Positions 16,844 through 22,225 of a DNA stretch of 22,225 bases are shown in pieces. Below the pieces are notes generated by a model. The model did not search any database, had not been told where the DNA came from, and saw nothing but the letters and a program-made list of their open reading frames with translations. The position numbers and the translations under genes were made by a program. Source of the DNA: an uncultured Bacteroidales bacterium (lineage in GTDB: Bacteria > Bacteroidota > Bacteroidia > Bacteroidales > UBA932); the NCBI GenBank assembly GCA_947305045.1, contig CAMZCW010000020.1, forward strand, positions 1 through 22,225, given 5' to 3'. Numbering within the stretch: the stretch's first letter is position 1; each line of letters opens with the position of its first letter.

Positions 16844-18082
16844 ATGAAAAAGTTACTCGACATATTTACTGCAGCGGCGCTGGCCGCCCTGCTTCTGAAC
16901 GCCTGCCAAAGCAAGGAGCCGTTCCCGACAGCCGGAGGCGACGACGCGCCCCGTATCCTGAATACGGACATCCCGGAAGGAAAGGGCGGAGAACCGGCCC
17001 AGCTGATGAGCATAAGCCGTACCACCCCGTTCACTTTTTCCGTCATTGTTACCCCGGCCAAATATACCACAGTTACCTGGAATATTGACGGAGAAGACGT
17101 GTTTGAGGGTCTGAAGATAGACATGCCCCTGCCTGCCGGTGTCCATTGGGTGAAGCTCACGGCCAAGACGGCCAAGGGGCTGTCCACTACCCGCGACTTT
17201 ACCGTGGCGGTGTCACCCCTTGACGGAGACCCGGTGACTGCCGAGGCACAGGTCCTGGCCGCTCCTGGACAGAATGCTACTATCAGCGGAAGCAACATGG
17301 ATGCAGTGAAAAAGGTTTTCCTGGACAATACGGAAGTGGAAATTGTGGCTTCCGATGCCAACAGCCTTACCATCAAGCTCCCGGTCAGCCTGGAAGCCGG
17401 TGTCTATTCCGTGTATTTTGAAAACGCTGCGGAAGAAACCCTGGCGGCCGTTTACAAGTCCGGTGACAACTACCAGACCTTCACCATTGGCGCCAGCGCG
17501 GATCCGCTGGTTTCCGCGGCCCTGATTTCCGCCAAACCTGCGGGGAATGTTACCCTTGAGGGCATCAACCTGGACAAAGTGCAGTCGCTTACCGTCGGAG
17601 GCCAGAACGCCCCCATCGTGAGCCAGTCCTATAGCCAGCTGGTGTTCACCTGCCCGGATTTGGCGAAGGGTGAGTACGAGATAAGCGGCGTGGACAACAG
17701 CGGCAAGGCCGTCAGCTTTGCCGGAGCGGAATCCGGCTTGGTGAAGGTGACCAGGGAGGTGGTTCTCTGGGAGGGCTCCCACGTGGTGACCTGGGGGACT
17801 CCGTTTAACGCTCTCAAGGACCAGTTCGCCTCGCTGGTAAGCGCGGGGACCATTGTCCGCGGCTATGTGAACGGCAATGGCCAGGGCTGCCTGGCCACCT
17901 CCTGGTGGAACAATATCTACACGGGAGAAAGTGACCCCAACCGTGGTGACCAGGTTATCAATGGCGAGATGGTCCTAGAGTACACCCTCACGGAGAAGTC
18001 CATTGAGCTGATGAATACACAGGACGGTCTCCTGTTTGTGGGCGACGGCTATACCCTCACCAAAGTGACCAAGGAGGAGTAA
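16844..18082 (+). CDS. IPT/TIG-domain surface glycan-binding lipoprotein (SGBP, SusE/F position)
   Basis: This 412-residue lipoprotein has signal MKKLLDIFTAAALAALLLNAC with Cys21. It has a PKD-like immunoglobulin fold at about 50-123 (TFSVIVTPAKYTTVTWNIDG, HWVKLTAKTAKG) and two IPT/TIG-like domains at about 125-215 (GSNMDAVKKVFLDNTEVEI) and 219-300 (LEGINLDKVQSLTVGGQNAP). A C-terminal domain (about 304-412) carries aromatic residues suited to sugar binding (LWEGSHVVTWG, SWWNNIYTG). Proteins at this position of a Sus operon bind glycan at the cell surface without cutting it. The ATG at 16844 is preferred over 16826 because it starts the lipoprotein signal directly. The GH5 gene follows after one base. 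Domain identities come from motif shape; the C-terminal domain is the part likely to fix specificity. Confidence 0.82.
   Translation: MKKLLDIFTAAALAALLLNACQSKEPFPTAGGDDAPRILNTDIPEGKGGEPAQLMSISRTTPFTFSVIVTPAKYTTVTWNIDGEDVFEGLKIDMPLPAGVHWVKLTAKTAKGLSTTRDFTVAVSPLDGDPVTAEAQVLAAPGQNATISGSNMDAVKKVFLDNTEVEIVASDANSLTIKLPVSLEAGVYSVYFENAAEETLAAVYKSGDNYQTFTIGASADPLVSAALISAKPAGNVTLEGINLDKVQSLTVGGQNAPIVSQSYSQLVFTCPDLAKGEYEISGVDNSGKAVSFAGAESGLVKVTREVVLWEGSHVVTWGTPFNALKDQFASLVSAGTIVRGYVNGNGQGCLATSWWNNIYTGESDPNRGDQVINGEMVLEYTLTEKSIELMNTQDGLLFVGDGYTLTKVTKEE
18073..18079 (+). promoter_or_regulatory. Strong Shine-Dalgarno sequence for the GH5 gene
   Basis: GGAGGAG lies inside the last codons of the SGBP gene, 4 bases before the GH5 ATG at 18084. 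Most genes here lack such a sequence, so it may raise GH5 translation within the operon. Confidence 0.55.
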
Positions 18083-18083
18083 A

Positions 18084-19244
18084 ATGAAAAAGCTGTTTAT
18101 AGGGATTCTGCTGGCCGGTCTGGTGACCTGCCAGGCAGGACCCGCCCAGGGCCAGAGTCCGGCCGCCCAATGGACCACTGCCCGCCAGTGGAACAAAGGT
18201 GTGGTGGGATGGAACCTGGGCAACCAGCTGGAATGCAGCGCCCCCGGACAGGATGGGGAAACGCTTCTTATCGGTTGTCCGGAAGGCTCCCTGAAGGCGG
18301 AAACCGCCTGGGGAAATCCCGTGGTGACGGAAAAGACCATCCAGGCCGTGAAGGAGGCCGGGTTCAACGCCGTCCGTATCCCTGTCCGCTGGCAGTGCCA
18401 CATTGTGAACGAGCAGGCCATGGTGGTGGACAAGGAATGGATAGCCCGCGTAAAGCAGGTGGTGGACTGGTGCCTCAAGTATGACCTGAAGGTAATCCTG
18501 AACACCCACCATGAGAAGTGGCTGGAAAGCCGCCCTACTTATGCCTTCCAGGAAGAGAACTGCCGGAAACTGTCCCTGCTGTGGCTGCAGATTGCCACGG
18601 AGTTCGAGGGCTATGACGCCCGCCTGGCCTTTGCCGGGACCAACGAGGTGCACATCCGGGACAACTGGGGCGCCCCCACGGCCGAGAACCTGGACGTGCA
18701 GAATGCATACAACCAGGTGTTCGTGGACATGGTCCGTTCCACCGGCGGCAACAATGCCCGCCGCCACCTCATTGTGCAAACCTATGTGTGCAACCCCGAA
18801 TTTGGCCTGGACGGCAAGTTTGTCGTCCCGCAGGACAGTCCCCGCAACGGGAACCGTTTTATGAGCGTGGAATTCCATTTTTACGACCCGTGGGATTACT
18901 GCGGCGAGGGAACGGCGGACAGCTGGAACGACGTGGCCCGGCTCACGGGCCTGTTTGACCGGGCCGCCGCCCAGTGGAGCACCCTGGGCCTGGGTGTGGT
19001 CATTGGGGAGTGGGGCGTGACCGACCACGGGAAGAACCTGGACGCGGTGCGCGCCAATACAAGGGTCTATTGCAGGACCTACGTCTCCGAGGCGCTCAAA
19101 CGGGGCTTCTCGTCCTTCGTATGGGACAATAACTCGTTTGGCGTCGGGGCCGACAAGTTTGGAATCTTCAACCGTTTCAAGGGCATGAAGCTGCAGGCCT
19201 CCTGGGTGATGCAGGGTATCCTTGAGGCAAAAAACGCTGAATAA
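18084..19244 (+). CDS. Glycoside hydrolase family 5 endo-beta-glucanase (cellulase type)
   Basis: This 386-residue enzyme has a GH5 TIM barrel: GWNLGNQLE at 42-50, FNAVRIPVRW (94-103), LNTHHEKW with His142/143, TNEV with the acid/base Glu188 after Asn187, His265 and Tyr267 in SVEFHFYDPW, the nucleophile Glu309 in VVIGEWG, and Trp347 in SSFVWDNN. GH5 enzymes with this pattern usually cut beta-1,4-linked glucans, xyloglucan or mixed-linkage glucans; the subfamily and exact substrate are not decided here. The N-terminus (MKKLFIGILLAGLVTCQAGP) is ambiguous: Cys16 could be lipidated, though Thr before it is unusual, or cleavage could follow AQG. No acidic residues follow the Cys. It starts one base after the SGBP stop and ends one base before the GH3 start. 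Confidence 0.92.
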   Translation: MKKLFIGILLAGLVTCQAGPAQGQSPAAQWTTARQWNKGVVGWNLGNQLECSAPGQDGETLLIGCPEGSLKAETAWGNPVVTEKTIQAVKEAGFNAVRIPVRWQCHIVNEQAMVVDKEWIARVKQVVDWCLKYDLKVILNTHHEKWLESRPTYAFQEENCRKLSLLWLQIATEFEGYDARLAFAGTNEVHIRDNWGAPTAENLDVQNAYNQVFVDMVRSTGGNNARRHLIVQTYVCNPEFGLDGKFVVPQDSPRNGNRFMSVEFHFYDPWDYCGEGTADSWNDVARLTGLFDRAAAQWSTLGLGVVIGEWGVTDHGKNLDAVRANTRVYCRTYVSEALKRGFSSFVWDNNSFGVGADKFGIFNRFKGMKLQASWVMQGILEAKNAE

Positions 19245-19245
19245 G

Positions 19246-21465
19246 ATGGTAAAAAAGAGTATTTATATGTTACTGACGGTATTGACCGCCTGCACGCCCC
19301 GCTTGGGAAAAGCGCCGGTGGAAAAGGTGGTGAAGAACATGACTCTGGAAGAGAAAGTGCGTACCGTGGTGGGAACCTTCACCGATGTGGCAACACCGCC
19401 GCCCGTGGCGCCTGGCGTGAACAACCGGGCCGACTATCCGGGTTCCGGCGAGGCAACCGCCATTTCCCGCAACCAGGTGCCCGGTGCTGCCGGTGACGGC
19501 TATCCTGTGGAACGCCTGGGTATTCCCGCCATTGTTTATGCCGATGGCCCTGCGGGCCTGCGTATCGACCCCCGTCGGGAAGGGGAGGAGGCCACCTACT
19601 TCTGCACGGCTTTTCCCAGCGCCTCGCTGCTTTCGTCGGCCTGGGACCCCGCCGTGGTGGAAAAAGTGGGCGCGGCTATCGGCGACGAAGTGCTGCGTTA
19701 TGGCGTAGATGTGCTCCTGGCGCCCGGTATGAACCTGCAGCGTAATCCGCTGACAGGCCGCAACTTCGAGTATTATAGCGAGGATCCGCTCCTGAGCGGT
19801 GAAACGGCCGCCGCCTATGTGCGTGGCGTTCAGTCGCAGGGGGTGGGCACTTCCGTCAAGCATTTCGCGGCCAACAACCAGGAACTGTACCGCAATGGCA
19901 TCAACGAGATTATCTCCGAGCGGGCCCTGCGGGAACTGTACCTGCGCGGCTTCGAGATTGTGGTAAAGGAGGCGCAGCCCTGGACCGTGATGAGTTCCTA
20001 CAACAAAATCAACGGAACGTATGCCTCCGAGAACAAATGGTTGCTTACGGACGTCCTCCGCGAGGACTGGGGCTATGATGGCTTTGTGATGACCGACTGG
20101 TTTGGGGCCGATGACCCTGTGCTCCAGATGGAAGCCGGCAACGACCTTCTCATGCCCGGTACGCCCAATCAGATAGACGAACTGCTGGAGGCTGTGAAAA
20201 GCGGGAGACTCTCCGAAGAAGTGCTGGACCGCAACGTGGCGCGCATTCTCCGCGTCATGGAGAAAACCCCGCGCGTGAAAGGGTATGCCTATAAGAACGA
20301 CCCCGACCTGGCTTCCCATGCACTGGTGTCCCGGGAAGCGGCTGCGGAAGGGATGGTGCTGCTGCACAACAACGGCGCCCTGCCGCTTGCGGCTGGCAAG
20401 AAGGTGGCCCTTTTTGGCAATTACGCTTATGACACCCAGCCCGGCGGTTCCGGTTCCGGCTATGTGAACCGAGCCTATAAAGTGACGTTGGATCAGGGAT
20501 TTGAGGCCGCCGGTTATACCTTGGATGCCGCTGTGGCCCAGGCTTACCGCCAGCATATCGCCACGGAAAAGGCAAAAATGCCTGCCGAGTATTTCTGGGT
20601 GGTGCCCACCGCCTCCGAGTATGCGGTGAGCGAGGAACAGATCAAGGCTTCTGCCGGAGCCGACTTGGCCGTTGTCACGCTGGGCCGCATGAGCGGGGAG
20701 GGCGGCGACCGCACTGAGACGGAAGGAGATTACTTCCTTTCCGCCCAGGAAAAGCATCTGGTGCAGGAAGTGGCCAATACCTTCCACCGGCAGGGGAAAC
20801 CCGTCGTGGTGGTGCTCAATATCGGCGCTCCTGTAGCGCTGTCGGGCCTGGAACGTTTTGCCGATGCCATCTTGCTGGCCTGGCTGCCCGGTCAGGAAGC
20901 CGGTTATGCCATCTGTGACATCCTGAGTGGGGCTGTGAACCCGTCCGGCAAGCTGCCTGTAAGCCTGGCCGGCCGTTATGAGGATGTCCCTTCGGCACGG
21001 AATTTTGGCGTGTCGAAGGGAGAACTGAACACCGTGCGCTATGAGGAAGACCTGATGGTCGGGTACCGGCACTTCGTAACCAGCGGCAAGAAGGCGCAGT
21101 ATCCCTTCGGCTTTGGCCTGAGCTATACCCGGTTTGCCTACAGCGACTTCCGCCTGGAAGGCAACCATCTGCTGGTGAAGGTGACCAATACGGGCGCTGT
21201 AGCCGGCCGCGAGGCGGTGCAGTTCTACGTGGAGAAGCCGGCCCTTACCGAAGGCCGTCCGGCCCGCGAACTCTGCGCATACAAGAAGACCGGCCTCCTG
21301 GCTCCCGGTGCGTCAGAAGAACTCTGCGTGTCGCTGGAAGGGGTGGTGAATCCCCTGGAACAATGGGCCGACGGCCGTTGGACCCTGGCCCGCGGAACCT
21401 ACCGCTTCTGGGCGGCTGCATCCTCGGAAGATTTGCGTCTCAGTACGGAAACCGTTGTGGAGTAG
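19246..21465 (+). CDS. Glycoside hydrolase family 3 beta-glucosidase-type lipoprotein
   Basis: This 739-residue enzyme begins with a lipoprotein signal (MVKKSIYMLLTVLTAC, Cys16). The N-terminal barrel carries IVYADGPAGLRI, GRNFEYYSEDP (171-181), Lys205-His206 in SVKHFAANNQ, and the nucleophile Asp284 in GFVMTDWFGADD. The alpha/beta sandwich domain contains the expected acidic residue at Glu485 (MSGEGGDR). A fibronectin-III-like C-terminal domain follows (about 640-735, GREAVQFYVEKP, ELCAYKKTGLL). GH3 enzymes of this layout release glucose from the non-reducing end of beta-linked oligosaccharides. No acidic residues follow the lipidated Cys, so a periplasm-facing location is likely. The ATG at 19246 is used; a TTG at 19222 lies inside the GH5 gene. 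Last gene of the operon. Specificity (beta-1,4 or 1,3) cannot be told. Confidence 0.94.
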   Translation: MVKKSIYMLLTVLTACTPRLGKAPVEKVVKNMTLEEKVRTVVGTFTDVATPPPVAPGVNNRADYPGSGEATAISRNQVPGAAGDGYPVERLGIPAIVYADGPAGLRIDPRREGEEATYFCTAFPSASLLSSAWDPAVVEKVGAAIGDEVLRYGVDVLLAPGMNLQRNPLTGRNFEYYSEDPLLSGETAAAYVRGVQSQGVGTSVKHFAANNQELYRNGINEIISERALRELYLRGFEIVVKEAQPWTVMSSYNKINGTYASENKWLLTDVLREDWGYDGFVMTDWFGADDPVLQMEAGNDLLMPGTPNQIDELLEAVKSGRLSEEVLDRNVARILRVMEKTPRVKGYAYKNDPDLASHALVSREAAAEGMVLLHNNGALPLAAGKKVALFGNYAYDTQPGGSGSGYVNRAYKVTLDQGFEAAGYTLDAAVAQAYRQHIATEKAKMPAEYFWVVPTASEYAVSEEQIKASAGADLAVVTLGRMSGEGGDRTETEGDYFLSAQEKHLVQEVANTFHRQGKPVVVVLNIGAPVALSGLERFADAILLAWLPGQEAGYAICDILSGAVNPSGKLPVSLAGRYEDVPSARNFGVSKGELNTVRYEEDLMVGYRHFVTSGKKAQYPFGFGLSYTRFAYSDFRLEGNHLLVKVTNTGAVAGREAVQFYVEKPALTEGRPARELCAYKKTGLLAPGASEELCVSLEGVVNPLEQWADGRWTLARGTYRFWAAASSEDLRLSTETVVE

Positions 21466-21483
21466 TCCTCTTGTTTAACTTTT

Positions 21484-21515
21484 TTTGGCAAAACAAAAAA
21501 TAGTTTCTATATTTG
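21484..21515 (+). promoter_or_regulatory. Promoter of tRNA-Ser
   Basis: TTTG (21484-21487), a 20-base spacer and TATATTTG (21508-21515) followed by C give a complete Bacteroidetes promoter, the best in the window. Transcription should begin about 21521, inside the loop region of the inverted repeat at 21510-21544. Confidence 0.8.
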
Positions 21516-21544
21516 CAGTCCCGTTTTTAGCGGGACTGCAAATA
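21510..21544. repeat. 14-bp perfect inverted repeat overlapping the tRNA-Ser promoter
   Basis: TATTTGCAGTCCCG (21510-21523) and CGGGACTGCAAATA (21531-21544) are exact reverse complements with a 7-base spacer, TTTTTAG. The left arm contains most of the -7 box. No T-run follows on the plus strand, so it is not a normal terminator for the GH3 operon. It could bind a dimeric protein or form a cruciform. Confidence 0.75.
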
Positions 21545-21553
21545 ATAAGTACT

Positions 21554-21644
21554 GGAGAGATGCTCGAGTGGCTTAAGAGGCACGCCTGGAAAGCGTGTAT
21601 ACTCCAAAAGGGTATCCCGAGTTCGAATCTCGGTCTCTCCGCCA
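21554..21644 (+). tRNA. tRNA-Ser (anticodon GGA), CCA encoded
   Basis: The acceptor stem is GGAGAGA (21554-21560) with TCTCTCC (21634-21640). The D-arm has GCTCGAGTGGCTTAAGAGGC. The anticodon stem CACGC/GCGTG encloses loop CTGGAAA, giving anticodon GGA (serine). A long variable arm (around TATACTCCAAAAGGGTAT) marks a class II tRNA, and the T-arm has GTTCGAATC. The discriminator is G at 21641 and CCA is encoded at 21642-21644, unlike the tRNA-Arg in this window. Confidence 0.96.
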
Positions 21645-21651
21645 GGTAAAA

Positions 21652-21666
21652 GATTGATTTTCAATC
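21652..21666. repeat. Small hairpin just after tRNA-Ser
   Basis: GATTGA (21652-21657) and TCAATC (21661-21666) form a 6-bp stem with a 3-base loop, 8 bases after the tRNA. It lacks a T-run, so it may help 3'-end processing rather than termination. Confidence 0.35.
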
Positions 21667-21676
21667 GGTTATCATA

Positions 21677-21727
21677 CAAAAGAAGTCTTTTTGAGTGGTG
21701 TCAAACTACAAAAAAAGACTTCTTTTG
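21677..21727. repeat. 16-bp perfect inverted repeat downstream of tRNA-Ser
   Basis: CAAAAGAAGTCTTTTT (21677-21692) and AAAAAGACTTCTTTTG (21712-21727) are exact reverse complements around a 19-base loop. It may act as a terminator for the tRNA transcript (the arm ends in TTTTG, with TTTT again shortly after) or be the end of a degraded mobile element. The sequence alone does not decide. Confidence 0.6.
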
Positions 21728-21930
21728 GGCGTTTTAGGGGACATCTTTAATACAAACAGGCCATGCGGCCTGCATTTCTTGTACGGAGAGACAGGCTCTT
21801 GTACTTTGACCAGGTCGTAGACAATCTGGGACGGGATGAACCGGAACCGCAGCCATGAACCAGGAAGAGGAGTCATTACGCTTGTAACCCTTTCAAACAT
21901 TTGCCAGGTGCGGTCATGGGTCCATGGCAT
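21706..21930 (-). CDS. Doubtful 74-residue ORF of unknown function
   Basis: The frame reads MPWTHDRTWQMFERV, then TPLPGSWLRFRFIPSQIVYDL, then VSPYKKCRPHGLFVLKMS, ending inside the inverted repeat at 21677-21727. The composition is plausible for a protein or a fragment of one. The frame stays open for about 14 codons before the ATG and is then closed by TAA. I do not recognise it. There is no clear promoter or ribosome site. It may be a remnant of a mobile-element gene or a chance frame. Confidence 0.2.
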   Translation of the reverse strand: MPWTHDRTWQMFERVTSVMTPLPGSWLRFRFIPSQIVYDLVKVQEPVSPYKKCRPHGLFVLKMSPKTPKRSLFL

Positions 21931-22029
21931 GGGACGATGGCGTGTATGTGGCCCGATAGGTTGCTTGAAAGATTAAGCTGTATATGGGAAGGGCCTTGCA
22001 CGGCCCCTAATGTCCTTCTTAGCGGAATC

Positions 22030-22113
22030 TCGTCCTTGTTTTGGGCCGATTTTAAGGACCAGCCCCCCATTTCGCCCTCCTCGTCCTTAAAATCGGGCTT
22101 ATTCAAGGACGAG
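22030..22113. repeat. Nested long inverted repeat (10-bp outer and 14-bp inner stems)
   Basis: The outer arms CTCGTCCTTG (22030-22039) and CAAGGACGAG (22104-22113) are perfect reverse complements. Inside them, CCGATTTTAAGGAC (22046-22059) and GTCCTTAAAATCGG (22083-22096) form a second perfect stem. The internal loops are 6 and 7 bases and the apical loop 23 bases, C-rich. The word GTCCTT or its complement occurs four times in the structure and once more at 22012. It lies just upstream of the promoter of the last gene. It could be a palindromic intergenic repeat, a small RNA or a regulatory cruciform. Confidence 0.7.
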
Positions 22114-22136
22114 GGGGGCATTTCGGCAAAAAATTG

Positions 22137-22144
22137 TATCTTTG
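22137..22144 (+). promoter_or_regulatory. -7 box of the last, partial gene
   Basis: TATCTTTG followed by C matches the Bacteroidetes -7 consensus. The ATG at 22173 is 28 bases after it. No clear -33 TTTG is seen; the upstream flank is the nested hairpin at 22030-22113. Confidence 0.6.
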
Positions 22145-22172
22145 CGCGGCGAAGAAGAGAATGTAAAACTTT

Positions 22173-22225
22173 ATGGAGGCGCAAGAGTTACTTCAGGACA
22201 TAGTCTTTGTCATCCTTTACGGGTG
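22173..22225 (+). CDS. N-terminal fragment of a probable membrane protein
   Basis: Only 17 codons are visible: MEAQELLQDIVFVILYG. A short acidic start leads into a hydrophobic stretch, as at the N-terminus of many polytopic transporters such as cation:proton antiporters, but this is too little to name a family. An ATG at 22161 is followed at once by TAA and is not a start. The promoter box at 22137 supports a real gene. Confidence 0.4.
   Translation, partial: MEAQELLQDIVFVILYG

Larger units (their letters stand above)
21645..22172. other. Long gene-poor gap after tRNA-Ser, with several inverted repeats
   Basis: Apart from the doubtful ORF at 21706-21930, I find no gene here. The region holds the small hairpin at 21652, the 16-bp inverted repeat at 21677, a 6-bp hairpin CAGGCC/GGCCTG at 21757-21772, a 5-bp hairpin GGGCC/GGCCC at 21991-22006, the nested hairpin at 22030-22113 and a -7 box at 22137. 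It is the largest non-coding stretch in the window. Confidence 0.6.

Noticed and set aside
19270..21168. Minus-strand open frame (632 codons) opposite the GH3 gene
   Set aside because: The GH3 catalytic motifs are intact on the plus strand; the antisense translation is His/Gly-rich without motifs.
21480..21486. T-run after the GH3 gene as an intrinsic terminator
   Set aside because: There is no stable stem directly before it, and the run is better explained as the -33 region of the tRNA-Ser promoter.
21652..22113. Several hairpins considered as a CRISPR array
   Set aside because: The repeats differ in sequence and are inverted pairs rather than regularly spaced direct repeats, and no cas genes are present.
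22161..22166. ATG-TAA start-stop pair before the last gene
   Set aside because: A two-codon frame is easily found by chance in an AT-rich leader; nothing else supports a regulatory role.
21876..22203. Open frames on both strands across the nested hairpin region
   Set aside because: They read through a palindromic repeat and the promoter of the next gene, and neither has a plausible protein composition.

Overview
The window is chromosomal DNA from a member of the Bacteroidales, probably an uncultured gut or rumen lineage; genus cannot be told from this sequence. The evidence is a SusC/SusD pair, promoters with the Bacteroidetes -7 motif TAnnTTTG (several of them), weak or absent Shine-Dalgarno sequences, and fairly GC-rich genes separated by short AT-rich gaps.

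Layout. Positions 1-109 (minus) hold the N-terminus of a Dcu-type C4-dicarboxylate transporter. A tRNA-Arg(UCU) with its own promoter and terminator follows (minus, 278-351). Next are two divergent genes of unknown function: a secreted protein (minus, 399-1400) and a lipoprotein made of three similar modules (plus, 1436-2326). Their start codons are only 35 bp apart and both sit almost directly behind a -7 box. Positions 2301-6133 (minus) carry a two-gene polysaccharide-export unit: a Wza-like SLBB protein and a Wzz-like chain-length protein. Divergent from it, 6232-9078 (plus) carries a Na+/phosphate cotransporter with a PhoU-like tail, coupled to a COG0523/CobW GTPase.

The main system is a compact polysaccharide utilization locus at 9092-21465 (plus). 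It consists of a membrane-spanning propeller/Y_Y_Y/AraC regulator without a histidine kinase, then a tight operon: SusC transporter, SusD lipoprotein, IPT/TIG-type surface glycan-binding lipoprotein, GH5 endo-glucanase and GH3 beta-glucosidase-type enzyme. Gaps inside the operon are 5, 17, 1 and 1 bases. The enzymes point to a beta-glucan (cello-oligosaccharide, mixed-linkage or similar). In the likely scheme the SusD and IPT lipoproteins hold the glycan at the surface, the GH5 cuts it, SusC imports oligomers, GH3 releases glucose in the periplasm, and the regulator senses an oligosaccharide there. Between regulator and susC lie an intrinsic terminator, a 12-bp direct repeat at 21-bp pitch (candidate operator) and a -7 box.

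The end of the window has a tRNA-Ser(GGA) whose promoter -7 box lies in a 14-bp inverted-repeat arm. A gap of about 530 bp follows with several inverted repeats and one doubtful short ORF, and then the first 17 codons of an unidentified probable membrane protein. I see no CRISPR array, phage genes, recognisable transposase or defence system. The most unusual parts are regulatory and structural rather than a new gene system.
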